Notes: generated by a model not told the origin, from the sequence alone. 30,025 nt of DNA from JAHCIE01 sp034431435 (GCA_034431435.1 DAOUDG010000038.1:1-30025); one strand, 5' to 3'; positions 15,343 through 22,812 are shown, counted from the first letter of the stretch. Translations and numbers: made by a program.

Positions 15343-16260
15343 ATGCAACAGCTTGAGTTTCGCGCCATGGGCAGTCAGATGCTCGCCCTCATCGACAGCG
15401 ACGCCGCCGAGGCCCGCGCCGCGCTGGCGCAGGTCCCCCATTGGTTCGCCACGTGGGAGGCGCGTCTCAGCCGCTTCCGCGCCGACAGCGAGCTGATGCT
15501 CGTCAACCGCGCCGCAGGCCAGCCAGTGGCCGTCAGTGACACCCTGTGGGCGGTGCTGCGCGTTGCCCTCGACGCCGCCCACGACAGTGGGGGGCTGGTC
15601 ACACCGACCGTGCTGAGCGCCGTCGAGCAGGCGGGCTATGACCGCTCCTTTGACACGTTGCCGTCGGCTCTGGCGCCCGCCGCCGCGCCAGCGACAGCGG
15701 CCCCCGACTGGCGCGCCATCCGCCTCGATGCCCAGACGCAGAGCGTCACCCTGCCCCGCGGCGCGCGCCTCGACCTGGGCGGCGTGGCGAAGGGTTGGGC
15801 CGCCGAGCAGGCCGCCCGCCGCCTGGGCGAGCATGGCCCGGCCCTGGTCGACGCGGGCGGCGACATCGCCATCGGGGACCCGCGCGCCGACGGCTCGCCC
15901 TGGCTCATCGGCGTCGCCGACCCCTTCGCGCCGGACCGCGACCTGGCGGCGTTGGACGTGATTCGAGGCGGCGTCGCCACCTCTGGCCGCGATTATCGCC
16001 GCTGGCAACAGGGCGATGTCTGGCGGCATCACATCATCGACCCGCGCACCGGCCAGCCCGCCGCCACCGACCTGATGAGCGTGACCGTCGTTGCGCCATC
16101 AACGTCGGAGGCGGAGATGGCCGCCAAGAGCGCCCTGATTCTCGGTAGCGTCGGCGGCCTGGCCTGGCTGGAGGGGCGTCGCGGCCTGGCCGCGCTCCTC
16201 ATCCGCGACGACGGCGCAACCCTCGCCACCCGTACCCTGGCTGACTATCTGCATCGTTAG
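15343..16260 (+). CDS. apbE: FAD:protein FMN transferase (ApbE family)
   Basis: ApbE-family enzyme that moves FMN from FAD onto a Thr/Ser of a target protein, using magnesium. The protein of 305 residues shows FRAMGSQM, ARLSRFRADSELMLVN, GGLVTPTVLSAVEQAGYD, LDLGGVAKGWAAEQAA, LVDAGGDIAIG, ATSGRDYRRW and HHIIDPRTGQPA. Near the C-terminus SEAEMAAKSALILG replaces the more usual ADALAT motif, so a Glu stands where the metal-binding Asp is common. ATG 15343 follows AAGGGGAGG (15326-15334) with eight-base spacing; the in-frame ATG at 15298 is rejected. No signal peptide or lipobox is visible, unlike the exported enzymes of many Gram-negative bacteria, so it may act in the cytoplasm. Its flavin acceptor is not obvious in this operon. 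Confidence 0.88.
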   Translation: MQQLEFRAMGSQMLALIDSDAAEARAALAQVPHWFATWEARLSRFRADSELMLVNRAAGQPVAVSDTLWAVLRVALDAAHDSGGLVTPTVLSAVEQAGYDRSFDTLPSALAPAAAPATAAPDWRAIRLDAQTQSVTLPRGARLDLGGVAKGWAAEQAARRLGEHGPALVDAGGDIAIGDPRADGSPWLIGVADPFAPDRDLAALDVIRGGVATSGRDYRRWQQGDVWRHHIIDPRTGQPAATDLMSVTVVAPSTSEAEMAAKSALILGSVGGLAWLEGRRGLAALLIRDDGATLATRTLADYLHR

Positions 16261-16277
16261 CCGTTAAGGAGCAGCGC

Positions 16278-17000
16278 ATGTCACAGTTCAACCCGCCCCC
16301 AAACCCGCTGGATGCCGTCAAGCCCATGTTCAGCGCCCGCGCCGCCCTGCTCATGCTGGTCGCCGTCATCGGCGGCGCGGGCGCCGCCGCCGTCGTGCTG
16401 CCGCTGTGGGCGCCTGCCCTCAGCGAGTCCCTGCTCGGCCCTGAGCCTAAAGCCTACTGGTACCTGGCCCGCAGCGCAGGCTTCGCGGGCTACCTGCTGC
16501 TATGGTTCTCCGTCGCCTTCGGCCTGCTCATTAGCAATCGCCTGGCGCGTGTCTGGCCCGGCGGCCCCGCCGCCGTCGACCTGCATCAGTTCGCCAGCCT
16601 GGCCGGCGTCGCTTATGGCCTGTTTCATGCCCTCATCCTCATGGGTGACCGTTACCTAAACTACAGCCTGTCGCAGCTACTCATCCCCTTTGGCAGCGCT
16701 GACTACCGCCGCGTCGAGGTTGCCCTGGGGCAGATCGGCTTCTACTTGATGGTCGCCGTCACGTTTAGCTTCTATGTGCGACAGCGTATCGGCTACCGCA
16801 CCTGGCGGTTGCTGCATTACGCCGCTTTTGCTGTATACTCCCTCGTACTGGCCCACGGCATCCTGGCGGGGACGGACGCCAGCGCACTGCCCGTCCAGGC
16901 TATGTATATTGGCAGCGGGGCGACGGTTCTCTTCCTGACCTTCTACCGCATTCTGATCGCCATGAGCCGCCCGCGCCCGGCTGCCCGCGAAACGGCATGA
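16278..17000 (+). CDS. Ferric-reductase-like transmembrane haem b protein
   Basis: Integral membrane protein of 240 residues in the ferric-reductase-like transmembrane family, related to MsrQ and the membrane core of FRE/NOX proteins. About six spans are predicted by eye. Histidines suited to ligate two b haems lie on two helices: DLHQFASL and LFHALIL, then LLHYAAF and VLAHGIL. There is no NAD(P)H or FAD domain, so electrons must come from quinone or a separate dehydrogenase. AAGGAG (16266-16271) precedes the ATG. Its stop overlaps the response-regulator start (ATGA). Together with ApbE and PepSY proteins it suggests a transmembrane electron-transfer module; substrate and direction are not known. 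Confidence 0.8.
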   Translation: MSQFNPPPNPLDAVKPMFSARAALLMLVAVIGGAGAAAVVLPLWAPALSESLLGPEPKAYWYLARSAGFAGYLLLWFSVAFGLLISNRLARVWPGGPAAVDLHQFASLAGVAYGLFHALILMGDRYLNYSLSQLLIPFGSADYRRVEVALGQIGFYLMVAVTFSFYVRQRIGYRTWRLLHYAAFAVYSLVLAHGILAGTDASALPVQAMYIGSGATVLFLTFYRILIAMSRPRPAARETA

Positions 17001-17728
17001 TGACAGCGCCCACGATCCTCCTGGTCGAGGATGACGACGACATCGCCGAGCCGCTGCTGTTCGGCTTGCGGAGCGAGGGCTATCGGGCGCTGCACGCCCC
17101 CGATGGCCCCCGCGGCTTGGAGATGGCGCGCGCGGCCGCGCCCGATGCCATCCTGCTAGACGTCATGCTGCCCGGTATGGACGGCTTCACGGTCTGCCGA
17201 CTCTTGCGCCAGGAGTCGGCAGTGCCGATTCTGATGCTCACCGCACGGGGGCAAGAGGTGGACCGGGTAACCGGCCTGGAGTTGGGCGCTGACGACTACA
17301 TCGTCAAGCCCTTCAGCTTCCGCGAGCTGGTCGCCCGCGTCCGGGCCATGTTGCGCCGCCGCGAGCTTGACCGGGATGCAGGGTCGCCCGTCTCGCACCT
17401 CAACGTCGGCAGCATTGCCGTGGACCGCGCCGCGCGGCGCGCGTGGCAGGGGGAGCGCGCCCTGGACCTGACGCCCCGCGAGTTCGATCTGCTGGCTGCG
17501 TTGGCGCGGCAGGCAGGCCAGGCCGTGGCGCGTCAGGAGTTGCTGGATCTGGTATGGGGCGTTGACTGGATCGGCGATCCGCGTACCCTGGATGTGCATA
17601 TTCGCTGGCTGCGCGAGAAAATAGAGGACGACCCTTCAGCCCCGCGCTTCATTCAGACGGTACGCGGCTACGGCTACCGCCTGGTCGACCCCGAGGCCAC
17701 CAATGGCGCTATCCGCCCCTCGCCGTAG
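16997..17728 (+). CDS. OmpR/PhoB-family response regulator
   Basis: DNA-binding response regulator, 243 residues. The receiver domain (about 5-120) has the acidic pocket EDDDD, phospho-acceptor Asp 55 in LLDVMLPG, Thr 82 in MLTARG and Lys 104 in YIVKPFS. The winged-helix output domain (about 140-230) has LTPREFDLLAALA, DVHIRWLREKIE and FIQTVRGYGYRL. It overlaps the haem-protein gene by four bases and the kinase gene by 26 bases, so it is co-transcribed and probably co-translated. The 11-bp-spaced CTTAA repeats at the operon promoter are the natural candidate for its binding site. Confidence 0.93.
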   Translation: MMTAPTILLVEDDDDIAEPLLFGLRSEGYRALHAPDGPRGLEMARAAAPDAILLDVMLPGMDGFTVCRLLRQESAVPILMLTARGQEVDRVTGLELGADDYIVKPFSFRELVARVRAMLRRRELDRDAGSPVSHLNVGSIAVDRAARRAWQGERALDLTPREFDLLAALARQAGQAVARQELLDLVWGVDWIGDPRTLDVHIRWLREKIEDDPSAPRFIQTVRGYGYRLVDPEATNGAIRPSP

Positions 17729-19157
17729 CAGTCTCCAGGCGCGGCTGCTGGCGACCTACCTGGCCCTTATCGGGTTGAGCATCGCCGGACTCATCCTGTT
17801 CGTCGGCTTTCGGCTGCAACGCGCCGCCCTCGACCAGGCCCAGCGCGAGCTGGCGGTGCAGAGTGACATCATCGCCAACGCCTTGCGCGAGCCGCTGGAG
17901 CATCGCGACGCCGCCGGTCGCTCCCTCGACAACCTCCTCCGCTCTTACGCCGAGAGCGCGGGCGTGCGTGTCACCCTGGCCGACGCGAATCGCCGCCCGA
18001 TCATCAGCTCCGGCGACCCGCCAGGCCGAGGCGACGGCCACAAGGGGAAGGACGATGACGATGATAACGGGGACGACGACGACCACAAGGGCGATCTGAG
18101 CGGGGCAAGCAACGAGTCCCTTGTCAGCCCCAGTGAGCGCGACGGACGCCTGTTTGTTGGCTCACCCATCAGCGACGACAAGGGCCAACCCATCGGCTAC
18201 GTGCGGGTCTCCGTGCCCACCGAGCCAATCTACGCCGAGATGCGGCAGACGTGGCTGAGCCTGCTGGCTCTCGGCAGCGGCGTCCTGCTACTCACTGCCT
18301 TCGCCAGCCTGACCCTGGCGCGGCAGATCGCCCGCCCCATCGAGAGTCTGACAAGCGTCAGCGGCGCTATGGCGGCCGGTGACCTGAGCCAGCGCGTGCA
18401 ACCTGGCGGGACCGACGAGATCGCCCGCCTGGGCCGCGCCTTCAACCAAATGGCCGACCAGGTGACGGATATGCTCACCCGTCAGCAGGCCTTCAGCGCG
18501 AATGCCGCCCACGAGTTGCGCTCCCCCCTGACCGCGCTTCGGCTGCGCATCGAGATGCTACAAACCTACGCTCCCACAGGCGACGATGATCTGACGCGAC
18601 GCTACCTGGCCCAGATGGACGGCGAGGTGCAGCGACTCCAGCACCTGGTCGACAACCTGCTGGCCCTGGCCGCCGTGGACGAGGCCGCCGCGCCGCCGCG
18701 CGCCCCCCTCGACCTGGCTCCTCTCCTGTACGACACCGCCGACAGCCTCGAACCCCTCGCCCAGACGGCGGGGGTGCGGCTCATCGTCAACGCGCCACCA
18801 CACCTGCCGCCGGTCACCGCCAATGCCGAGCAACTGCGCATGGTGTTCTGGAACCTGCTAGAGAATGGCGTCAAGTACACGCCGCCGGGCGGAACAGTCA
18901 CCCTCAGTGCGATGACCGAGGGTGCGACCGTCGACATCAGCGTGACCGACACAGGCATCGGTATCCCCGCCGACGCCCTGCCCCACATCTTCGAGCGTTT
19001 CTACCGTGTCGACAAGGCCCGCTCGCGGCGGGCAGGCGGCGCGGGCCTCGGTCTCGCCCTGGCCCACGACATTGTCGCCGCCCACGGCGGCCACCTCGAT
19101 GTGTCCAGCGCCCCCGGCCGGGGCAGTTGCTTTACGGTGCGCCTGCCGGCAGGCTGA
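17703..19157 (+). CDS. Sensor histidine kinase with Asp/His-rich extracytoplasmic sensor
   Basis: Two-span membrane histidine kinase, 484 residues, cognate to the preceding regulator. Order: first span (about 13-36), extracytoplasmic sensor (about 37-182), second span (about 183-205), HAMP (about 205-260), dimerisation helix with phospho-acceptor His 270 in AAHELRSPLTALR, and the ATPase domain with Asn 388 in NLLENGVKY, DTGIGIPADAL near 416, FERFYRVDKARS and GAGLGLALAHDIV. The sensor contains a striking stretch at about 110-131 made almost only of Asp, Lys, Gly and His, similar in make-up to the PepSY tail at the start of the operon. A metal or cation signal is a reasonable inference. It begins inside the regulator gene, so the two are coupled. 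Confidence 0.92.
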   Translation: MALSAPRRSSLQARLLATYLALIGLSIAGLILFVGFRLQRAALDQAQRELAVQSDIIANALREPLEHRDAAGRSLDNLLRSYAESAGVRVTLADANRRPIISSGDPPGRGDGHKGKDDDDDNGDDDDHKGDLSGASNESLVSPSERDGRLFVGSPISDDKGQPIGYVRVSVPTEPIYAEMRQTWLSLLALGSGVLLLTAFASLTLARQIARPIESLTSVSGAMAAGDLSQRVQPGGTDEIARLGRAFNQMADQVTDMLTRQQAFSANAAHELRSPLTALRLRIEMLQTYAPTGDDDLTRRYLAQMDGEVQRLQHLVDNLLALAAVDEAAAPPRAPLDLAPLLYDTADSLEPLAQTAGVRLIVNAPPHLPPVTANAEQLRMVFWNLLENGVKYTPPGGTVTLSAMTEGATVDISVTDTGIGIPADALPHIFERFYRVDKARSRRAGGAGLGLALAHDIVAAHGGHLDVSSAPGRGSCFTVRLPAG

Positions 19158-19195
19158 ACGCGGCCCGCAAGATGCCATAATCCAAAATTGGCTCT

Positions 19196-19224
19196 TGACA
19201 CGCTTTACAGAGTAGTGTATATTT
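19196..19224 (+). promoter_or_regulatory. Consensus sigma-70 promoter upstream of the RRM gene
   Basis: TTGACA (19196-19201) and TATATT (19219-19224) are separated by exactly 17 bp, the best promoter match in the window. The transcript would begin near 19231. It lies 39 bases after the kinase stop and about 300 bases before the RRM start. Confidence 0.8.
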
Positions 19225-19230
19225 GTGATT

Positions 19231-19304
19231 GTAGAACGCTCTGGGAAGTTGTCCTTGTTCAGTGTCCGAGGGGCTGCCGAGGTTCACACCTCGGCAGCTT
19301 TTTT
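19231..19304 (+). ncRNA. Candidate ~75-nt small RNA or attenuated leader
   Basis: The stretch from the predicted start of the consensus promoter to the end of an intrinsic terminator would be about 75 nt. It contains no ATG-initiated reading frame. It could be an independent small RNA, or an attenuated leader whose read-through gives the RRM mRNA. Both fit known biology of cold-induced RNA-binding genes, which often have long regulatory leaders. The choice between them cannot be made from sequence. Confidence 0.45.
19273..19304 (+). terminator. Rho-independent terminator in the leader
   Basis: A perfect 10-bp stem, GCTGCCGAGG (19273-19282) with CCTCGGCAGC (19289-19298), has a six-base loop TTCACA and is followed by six Ts (19299-19304). 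It is the only textbook intrinsic terminator in the window, and it lies between the promoter and the RRM gene. Confidence 0.85.
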
Positions 19305-19525
19305 GTCAGAGGGCTTGTCAGCAGCCTTTGCTGTCCGGCCTGGGAAAGGGTCAACCAGTCGAGTTCTCTATTCAGGGGCGGCCAAAAGGGCCGCGCAATC
19401 GGGCGGCGGCGTGTGTGCCGCGCCACAGTGCCAGGGTCGGCGGTGAGACCCACCAGATCGGGCGAGATGCGGAGTGCACTCGCGAAGCGCGACACAGGTC
19501 GCAGAGCAAAGGAAAGACAGAGACC
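19305..19525 (+). other. Structured 5' leader region before the RRM gene
   Basis: These 221 bases hold no supported gene; together with 19158-19304 they make the 368-base gap between kinase and RRM genes. Two small hairpins are visible: GCGGCC/GGCCGC (19378-19394) and a GCGGC/GCCGC stem near 19405-19420. The in-frame extension of the RRM frame back through here is low-complexity and has no ribosome site, so it is treated as untranslated leader. Confidence 0.45.
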
Positions 19526-19849
19526 ATGACCAAGAAGTTGTATGTTGGCAACCTGGCCTACCGCACCAGCGAGGATCAGCTTCGCCAGCTGTTCGGTGAA
19601 GTGGGCGAGGTGACCGACGTGTTCCTCCCCACCGACCGCGAGACGGGCCGCCCCCGCGGCTTCGGCTTCGTGGAGCTGGCCGACGACAGCGCGGCGACCG
19701 AGGCGATTCGCCGCTTCGACGGCTACACTCTCGATGGCCGCCAGCTGCGCGTCAACGAGGCCCAGGAGCGGCCAGGTGGCAACCGTAGCGGTGGCAACCG
19801 TAGCGGTGGCAGCCGCAGCGGCTACGGCGGTGGCTACAACAGCTACTAG
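19526..19849 (+). CDS. Glycine-rich RRM RNA-binding protein (cold-inducible type)
   Basis: Single RNA-recognition-motif protein of 107 residues. RNP2 is LYVGNL (residues 5-10) and RNP1 is RGFGFVEL. The fold runs to about residue 82 and is followed by a Gly/Ser/Arg/Asn/Tyr-rich tail with repeated GGNRS/GGSRS units. The architecture matches cyanobacterial Rbp proteins and their Chloroflexota and proteobacterial relatives, which are often cold-induced RNA chaperones. AAGGAAAG (19509-19516) precedes ATG 19526. The leader carries a consensus promoter and an internal terminator, implying control by attenuation. A perfect palindrome follows the gene. Confidence 0.92.
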   Translation: MTKKLYVGNLAYRTSEDQLRQLFGEVGEVTDVFLPTDRETGRPRGFGFVELADDSAATEAIRRFDGYTLDGRQLRVNEAQERPGGNRSGGNRSGGSRSGYGGGYNSY

Positions 19850-19875
19850 TCGCTCGCCCTTCAATTGAACGTACG

Positions 19876-19903
19876 ACGGTCCGGGCAGCGCTGCCCGGAC
19901 CGT
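19876..19903. terminator. 28-bp perfect palindrome, likely bidirectional terminator
   Basis: The 28 bases are exactly self-complementary, with the centre at GCAGC|GCTGC, so the RNA folds on itself from either strand. It lies between the convergent RRM and M20 peptidase genes. Downstream on the plus strand is TTCGCTTT, which is only moderately T-rich. Confidence 0.65.
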
Positions 19904-19964
19904 TCGCTTTCGACTCGTGAAACAGAAGAACGTCCGCAGCCTCTCATGCTTCACGTACCACGGT

Positions 19965-21107
19965 TCACCTACTCCACAACTCCAGGAACCGCGCCAGCAC
20001 CTGCGCCCGCTCGACCAGGCTGTCGACGTAGATGAACTCATCCGCGCTGTGCGCGCCGCCGCCGCGCACGCCCATGCCGTCGAGGGTCGGCGCAAACTGC
20101 GAGGCGTAGTTGCCATCCGAGCCGCCGCCCGTCGCCGTGTGCTCCAGCGTCAGGCCCTGCTCCGCCCCCGCTTGTCGCACCAGCTCGAACAACGCCAGAC
20201 TCGCCGCCGTACGCGGCATGGGCGGAAACTCGACCCCGCCCCCCAGGACCGTGGTCGTGCCCGGCACGTGGGTCTCGGCCGCGATGCGCCGCATCGCCGC
20301 GTCGATCCAGTCCACGTCGGCCGGCGTCGGCGCGCGCACGTCAATCTCCGCCTCGGCGAGATCAGCCACCACGTTGGGCCGTATCCCGCCGCGTACCACG
20401 CCTACGTTCAGGGTGAAGCCGTCGGGCCGTGGCAGGTCGAGAACCGCGTTCAGCTTGCGCAGCAATTCGTGGAGTGCGCTCGCGCCGTCCTCCGGCCGCG
20501 CCCCGGCGTGGGCCGCCTTGCCGGTCACCTGCAGCGTATACGTGCCGACCCCCTTGCGCTGCGTCACATACTCGCCGTTGACCCGCGCCGGTTCCAGCAC
20601 GCACACCAGGTCTGCCGCCTGCGCCGCCGCCTCGATGAGGGGGCGCGACGTGGGCGAGGCGATCTCTTCGTCGCCGTTGACCACGACGATGAGGCCCAGA
20701 GCGTCCCACGTCGCGGGCGCGGCCGCCTTGAGGGCCGCCAACGCCGCCATCATCACCACCAGACCGCCCTTCATGTCATAGATACCGGGGCCGAAGGCGC
20801 GCTCCCCCTCACGGCGGAAGGGGCGGCGCGCGGCTTCGCCGGCCGGGAAGACCGTGTCGCAGTGGCCGACCAGCAGGACCATGCGCCCCTCGGTTCCCAC
20901 CTTGCGGGCGACCACGTGGTCGCCGCGCTCGGACTGGGGGAAAAGCTCGGTGTCCAGGCCCAGCTCGGCCAGCCAGCCCGCCATCGTGCGCGCGGCGCGG
21001 TCCACCTCTGGCTTGTTGAACGTGCCCGAGTCGATGTTGACCAGAACCTCCAGGCGAGCGAGCATCTGGTCGCGGCGGTCGGCAACGGCGGTAGAAAGCG
21101 AGGTCAA
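19965..21107 (-). CDS. M20-family metallopeptidase (CPG2/ArgE-like)
   Basis: Zinc-dependent exopeptidase/deacylase of family M20, similar to glutamate carboxypeptidase. Metal-site motifs are GHCDTVFP (His 82, with Asp 84), GIYDMKGG (Asp 111), NGDEEIAS (Glu 147/148, catalytic base and ligand) and the late GGGAHSADEF His. The dimerisation domain lies between about residues 190 and 300, starting near KGVGTYTLQVTGKAAHAG. The start chosen is TTG 21107, because AAGGAG (21119-21114) lies six bases upstream. The longer frame from 21176 has no ribosome site and adds an odd Cys/Gln-rich leader. From TTG the protein has 380 residues, normal for the family, with no signal peptide. Substrate not predictable; a peptide, acyl-amino acid or folate-like conjugate is possible. 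Confidence 0.88.
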   Translation of the reverse strand: MTSLSTAVADRRDQMLARLEVLVNIDSGTFNKPEVDRAARTMAGWLAELGLDTELFPQSERGDHVVARKVGTEGRMVLLVGHCDTVFPAGEAARRPFRREGERAFGPGIYDMKGGLVVMMAALAALKAAAPATWDALGLIVVVNGDEEIASPTSRPLIEAAAQAADLVCVLEPARVNGEYVTQRKGVGTYTLQVTGKAAHAGARPEDGASALHELLRKLNAVLDLPRPDGFTLNVGVVRGGIRPNVVADLAEAEIDVRAPTPADVDWIDAAMRRIAAETHVPGTTTVLGGGVEFPPMPRTAASLALFELVRQAGAEQGLTLEHTATGGGSDGNYASQFAPTLDGMGVRGGGAHSADEFIYVDSLVERAQVLARFLELWSR

Positions 21108-21127
21108 GGCAGGCTCCTTAGGATGAG

Positions 21128-21193
21128 TCAGTTCTTCTTGCTGCCGGAGTAGTTGCAGGCAATCAGCGCACCCCATGCCAGAGCAACGAGCAT
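21128..21193 (-). CDS. Possible 21-residue hydrophobic small protein
   Basis: On the minus strand AGGAG lies seven bases before ATG 21193, followed by 21 codons and TGA. The peptide is hydrophobic at the start (MLVALAWGALIAC) and polar/basic at the end (NYSGSKKN). LIAC resembles a lipobox, but the preceding stretch is short and lacks a positive charge. It sits between the VOC dioxygenase-like gene (stop at 21216) and the M20 start (21107), and could be a small membrane peptide or a leader coupling the two genes. The evidence is only the ribosome site and the composition. Confidence 0.35.
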   Translation of the reverse strand: MLVALAWGALIACNYSGSKKN

Positions 21194-21215
21194 TGATGCG
21201 CTCCTGCGGGTAAGC

Positions 21216-22160
21216 TCAGGCGGGGATGGTGAGCGGTGGTAGAATCGCCTCGATGTCGCGACGATGCGGCTCCAACCACGGTGGCAGGATGAGCGCCTCG
21301 CCCAGGCGGGCCATATCCTCGTCGCGGTCGAAGCCGGGGCCGTCGGTCGCCAGTTCGAACAGCACCCCGCCCGGTTCCTTGAAGTAGACGGACTCGAACC
21401 AAAAGCGATCGATCAGAGCGGTCGGGCGCAGGCCGCCCTGGGCCACGCCCTCACGGACGGCCATCTCCTCGGCCACATCGCGTGTCCGCCATGCCACATG
21501 ATGCACGCCACCGGTTCCCCAGCGGCCACGCCGCTCGCCGGGCATCTCGCGCACATCGACGATTCTGCCCGATCCACCGCCGTCCACGGCGTAGCGGCGC
21601 CAGCCGTCCTCCTCGCCCGCGGCCACGAAGCCGAGCCGCTGGGTCAGTAGCAACTCTGTCGGCTCCAGTTGCCGCTCCCACAGCCGCACCGTGTGCATCC
21701 CGCGCAATTGATGGGCCTCGGGCACTGGCCCCTCGCGCCACGGCGTCCAGTCGCGGTCGTCGGCTGTCTCGGTCAGCGCCAGGCGCAGGCCGTCGGGATC
21801 GCGAAAAGGCAGTGTCAACTCGCCGAAGCGGGTCTCGGTTGGGTCCGTGGCGACGCCCGCCTGGGTGAGCCGGGCCTGCCAGTAGGCCAGGCTGCCGGGG
21901 CGCACGGCCAGGGGAATCTCCACCGTCAGCCCAATGCCCAGCTGGACCGGTTCCATTTCCGGCCAGGGGAAGAAGGTGATGTCGGTCCCCGGTGTGCCCA
22001 CGCCGTCGGCGTAGAACAGGTGGTAGGTATCCGGCGCGTCCTGGTTGACGCTACGCTTGACAAGCCGTAACCCCAGCACGCCGACGTAGAAGTCCACGTT
22101 GCGCTGGGGCGGCCCCGCGATGCACGTCACGTGATGAATGCCGTGAACGGTCGATGCCAT
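21216..22160 (-). CDS. VOC-superfamily ring-cleaving-dioxygenase-like protein
   Basis: Glyoxalase/bleomycin-resistance/dioxygenase superfamily protein, 314 residues, with two vicinal-oxygen-chelate modules (about 5-130 and 150-280). It resembles the MhqO/PcpA-type ring-cleaving dioxygenase group that opens hydroquinones with an iron centre. Candidate ligands are the first His pair in GIHHVTCIAG, the second in TGGVHHVAWRTRD and the Glu of VLFELATDGPGF. GPGFDRDEDMARLGEALILPPWL at the C-terminus is typical of this group (a conserved block in annotated relatives). A GGGGG-containing purine stretch precedes the ATG. The M20 peptidase gene lies downstream on the same strand. Substrate not determined. 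Confidence 0.83.
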   Translation of the reverse strand: MASTVHGIHHVTCIAGPPQRNVDFYVGVLGLRLVKRSVNQDAPDTYHLFYADGVGTPGTDITFFPWPEMEPVQLGIGLTVEIPLAVRPGSLAYWQARLTQAGVATDPTETRFGELTLPFRDPDGLRLALTETADDRDWTPWREGPVPEAHQLRGMHTVRLWERQLEPTELLLTQRLGFVAAGEEDGWRRYAVDGGGSGRIVDVREMPGERRGRWGTGGVHHVAWRTRDVAEEMAVREGVAQGGLRPTALIDRFWFESVYFKEPGGVLFELATDGPGFDRDEDMARLGEALILPPWLEPHRRDIEAILPPLTIPA

Positions 22161-22304
22161 GCGCTCGTCCCCCTTCCTGACTGGGGCTTGCTTGCGTCCC
22201 TCGATTGATTATCGCCTCCGACCGCAACATGTCAACCCCGACGTGCCGACGTGGGGCAAGGGGCTTGCTCAGGGCAGGCGCGCCGAGTCGACTCCCACCC
22301 CCCG

Positions 22305-22321
22305 GCCCGCTTCGAGCGGGC
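22305..22321 (-). terminator. Weak hairpin after the MOSC gene
   Basis: GCCCGCT (22305-22311) pairs with AGCGGGC (22315-22321) six bases past the MOSC stop. There is no T-run, so it may be a weak terminator or an mRNA end stabiliser. The rest of 22161-22326 shows no gene. Confidence 0.35.
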
Positions 22322-22326
22322 TGCCT

Positions 22327-22812
22327 CTAGCGGCCTGTCGCTTCCAGTATCAAGCGCTCGCCCTGGCGCACGACGCCCGGCGTGATGACCTTCGCGTACA
22401 CCCGGCTCCAGCCGGGGTGGAGCTGCTGATGGATGCGCGTCGAGTCGCCGTCACTGAAGGCCGCCGCGATCTTCTGGCACGGCGTGGTGTACGACGTCAC
22501 CTCCATCGCTACCCCACCGTCGAAGACCAGCCGGTCGCCCGGCGCGACAATCGCCCAGTCCACGCCGCTCAACGTCAGGTTCTCGCCCACGCTGCCCGCC
22601 AGAATGGGGTGACCCTCCGCCTGCAAGGCCGCGATGCGCTCGGCCGAATACAGGCACACGGCCCGCATAGGCCCGCCGTGGTGCAGGGTGTTATTCTGCT
22701 TGTCGCCCACCACCCGCTCGGTGGTAATCTCCGCGCTCGCCACGGCGGTCTTCGGCACGCCGCCTTTCGGCGCGACGTTGATGGACGCGATGCGGCCGTT
22801 GTGCTCCGTCAT
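22327..22812 (-). CDS. MOSC-domain protein
   Basis: MOSC-domain protein of 161 residues, related to the C-terminal domain of molybdenum-cofactor sulfurase and to YiiM/YuaD-type proteins that bind a pterin-molybdenum centre or handle sulfur. Visible features are NNTLHHGGPMRAVCLYS, GSVGENLTLSGVDW, PGDRLVFDGGVAMEVTSYTTPC with the conserved Cys, and the closing KVITPGVVRQGERL. AAGGAG lies six bases before ATG 22812. There is no second domain (no YiiM 3-alpha or MOSC_N), so it is a stand-alone short form. The role is inferred only from the fold. Confidence 0.87.
   Translation of the reverse strand: MTEHNGRIASINVAPKGGVPKTAVASAEITTERVVGDKQNNTLHHGGPMRAVCLYSAERIAALQAEGHPILAGSVGENLTLSGVDWAIVAPGDRLVFDGGVAMEVTSYTTPCQKIAAAFSDGDSTRIHQQLHPGWSRVYAKVITPGVVRQGERLILEATGR

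Noticed and set aside
19142..19155. 14-bp palindrome at the kinase stop as a terminator
   Set aside because: GCCTGCCGGCAGGC is mostly inside the coding sequence and has no T-run; it is probably a GC-rich coincidence.
19262..19525. N-terminal extension of the RRM protein
   Set aside because: It would begin inside the leader terminator; the RRM fold starts right after ATG 19526, which has a ribosome site.
21108..21176. ATG 21176 as start of the M20 peptidase
   Set aside because: No ribosome site and an atypical leader; TTG 21107 follows AAGGAG and gives the normal family length.
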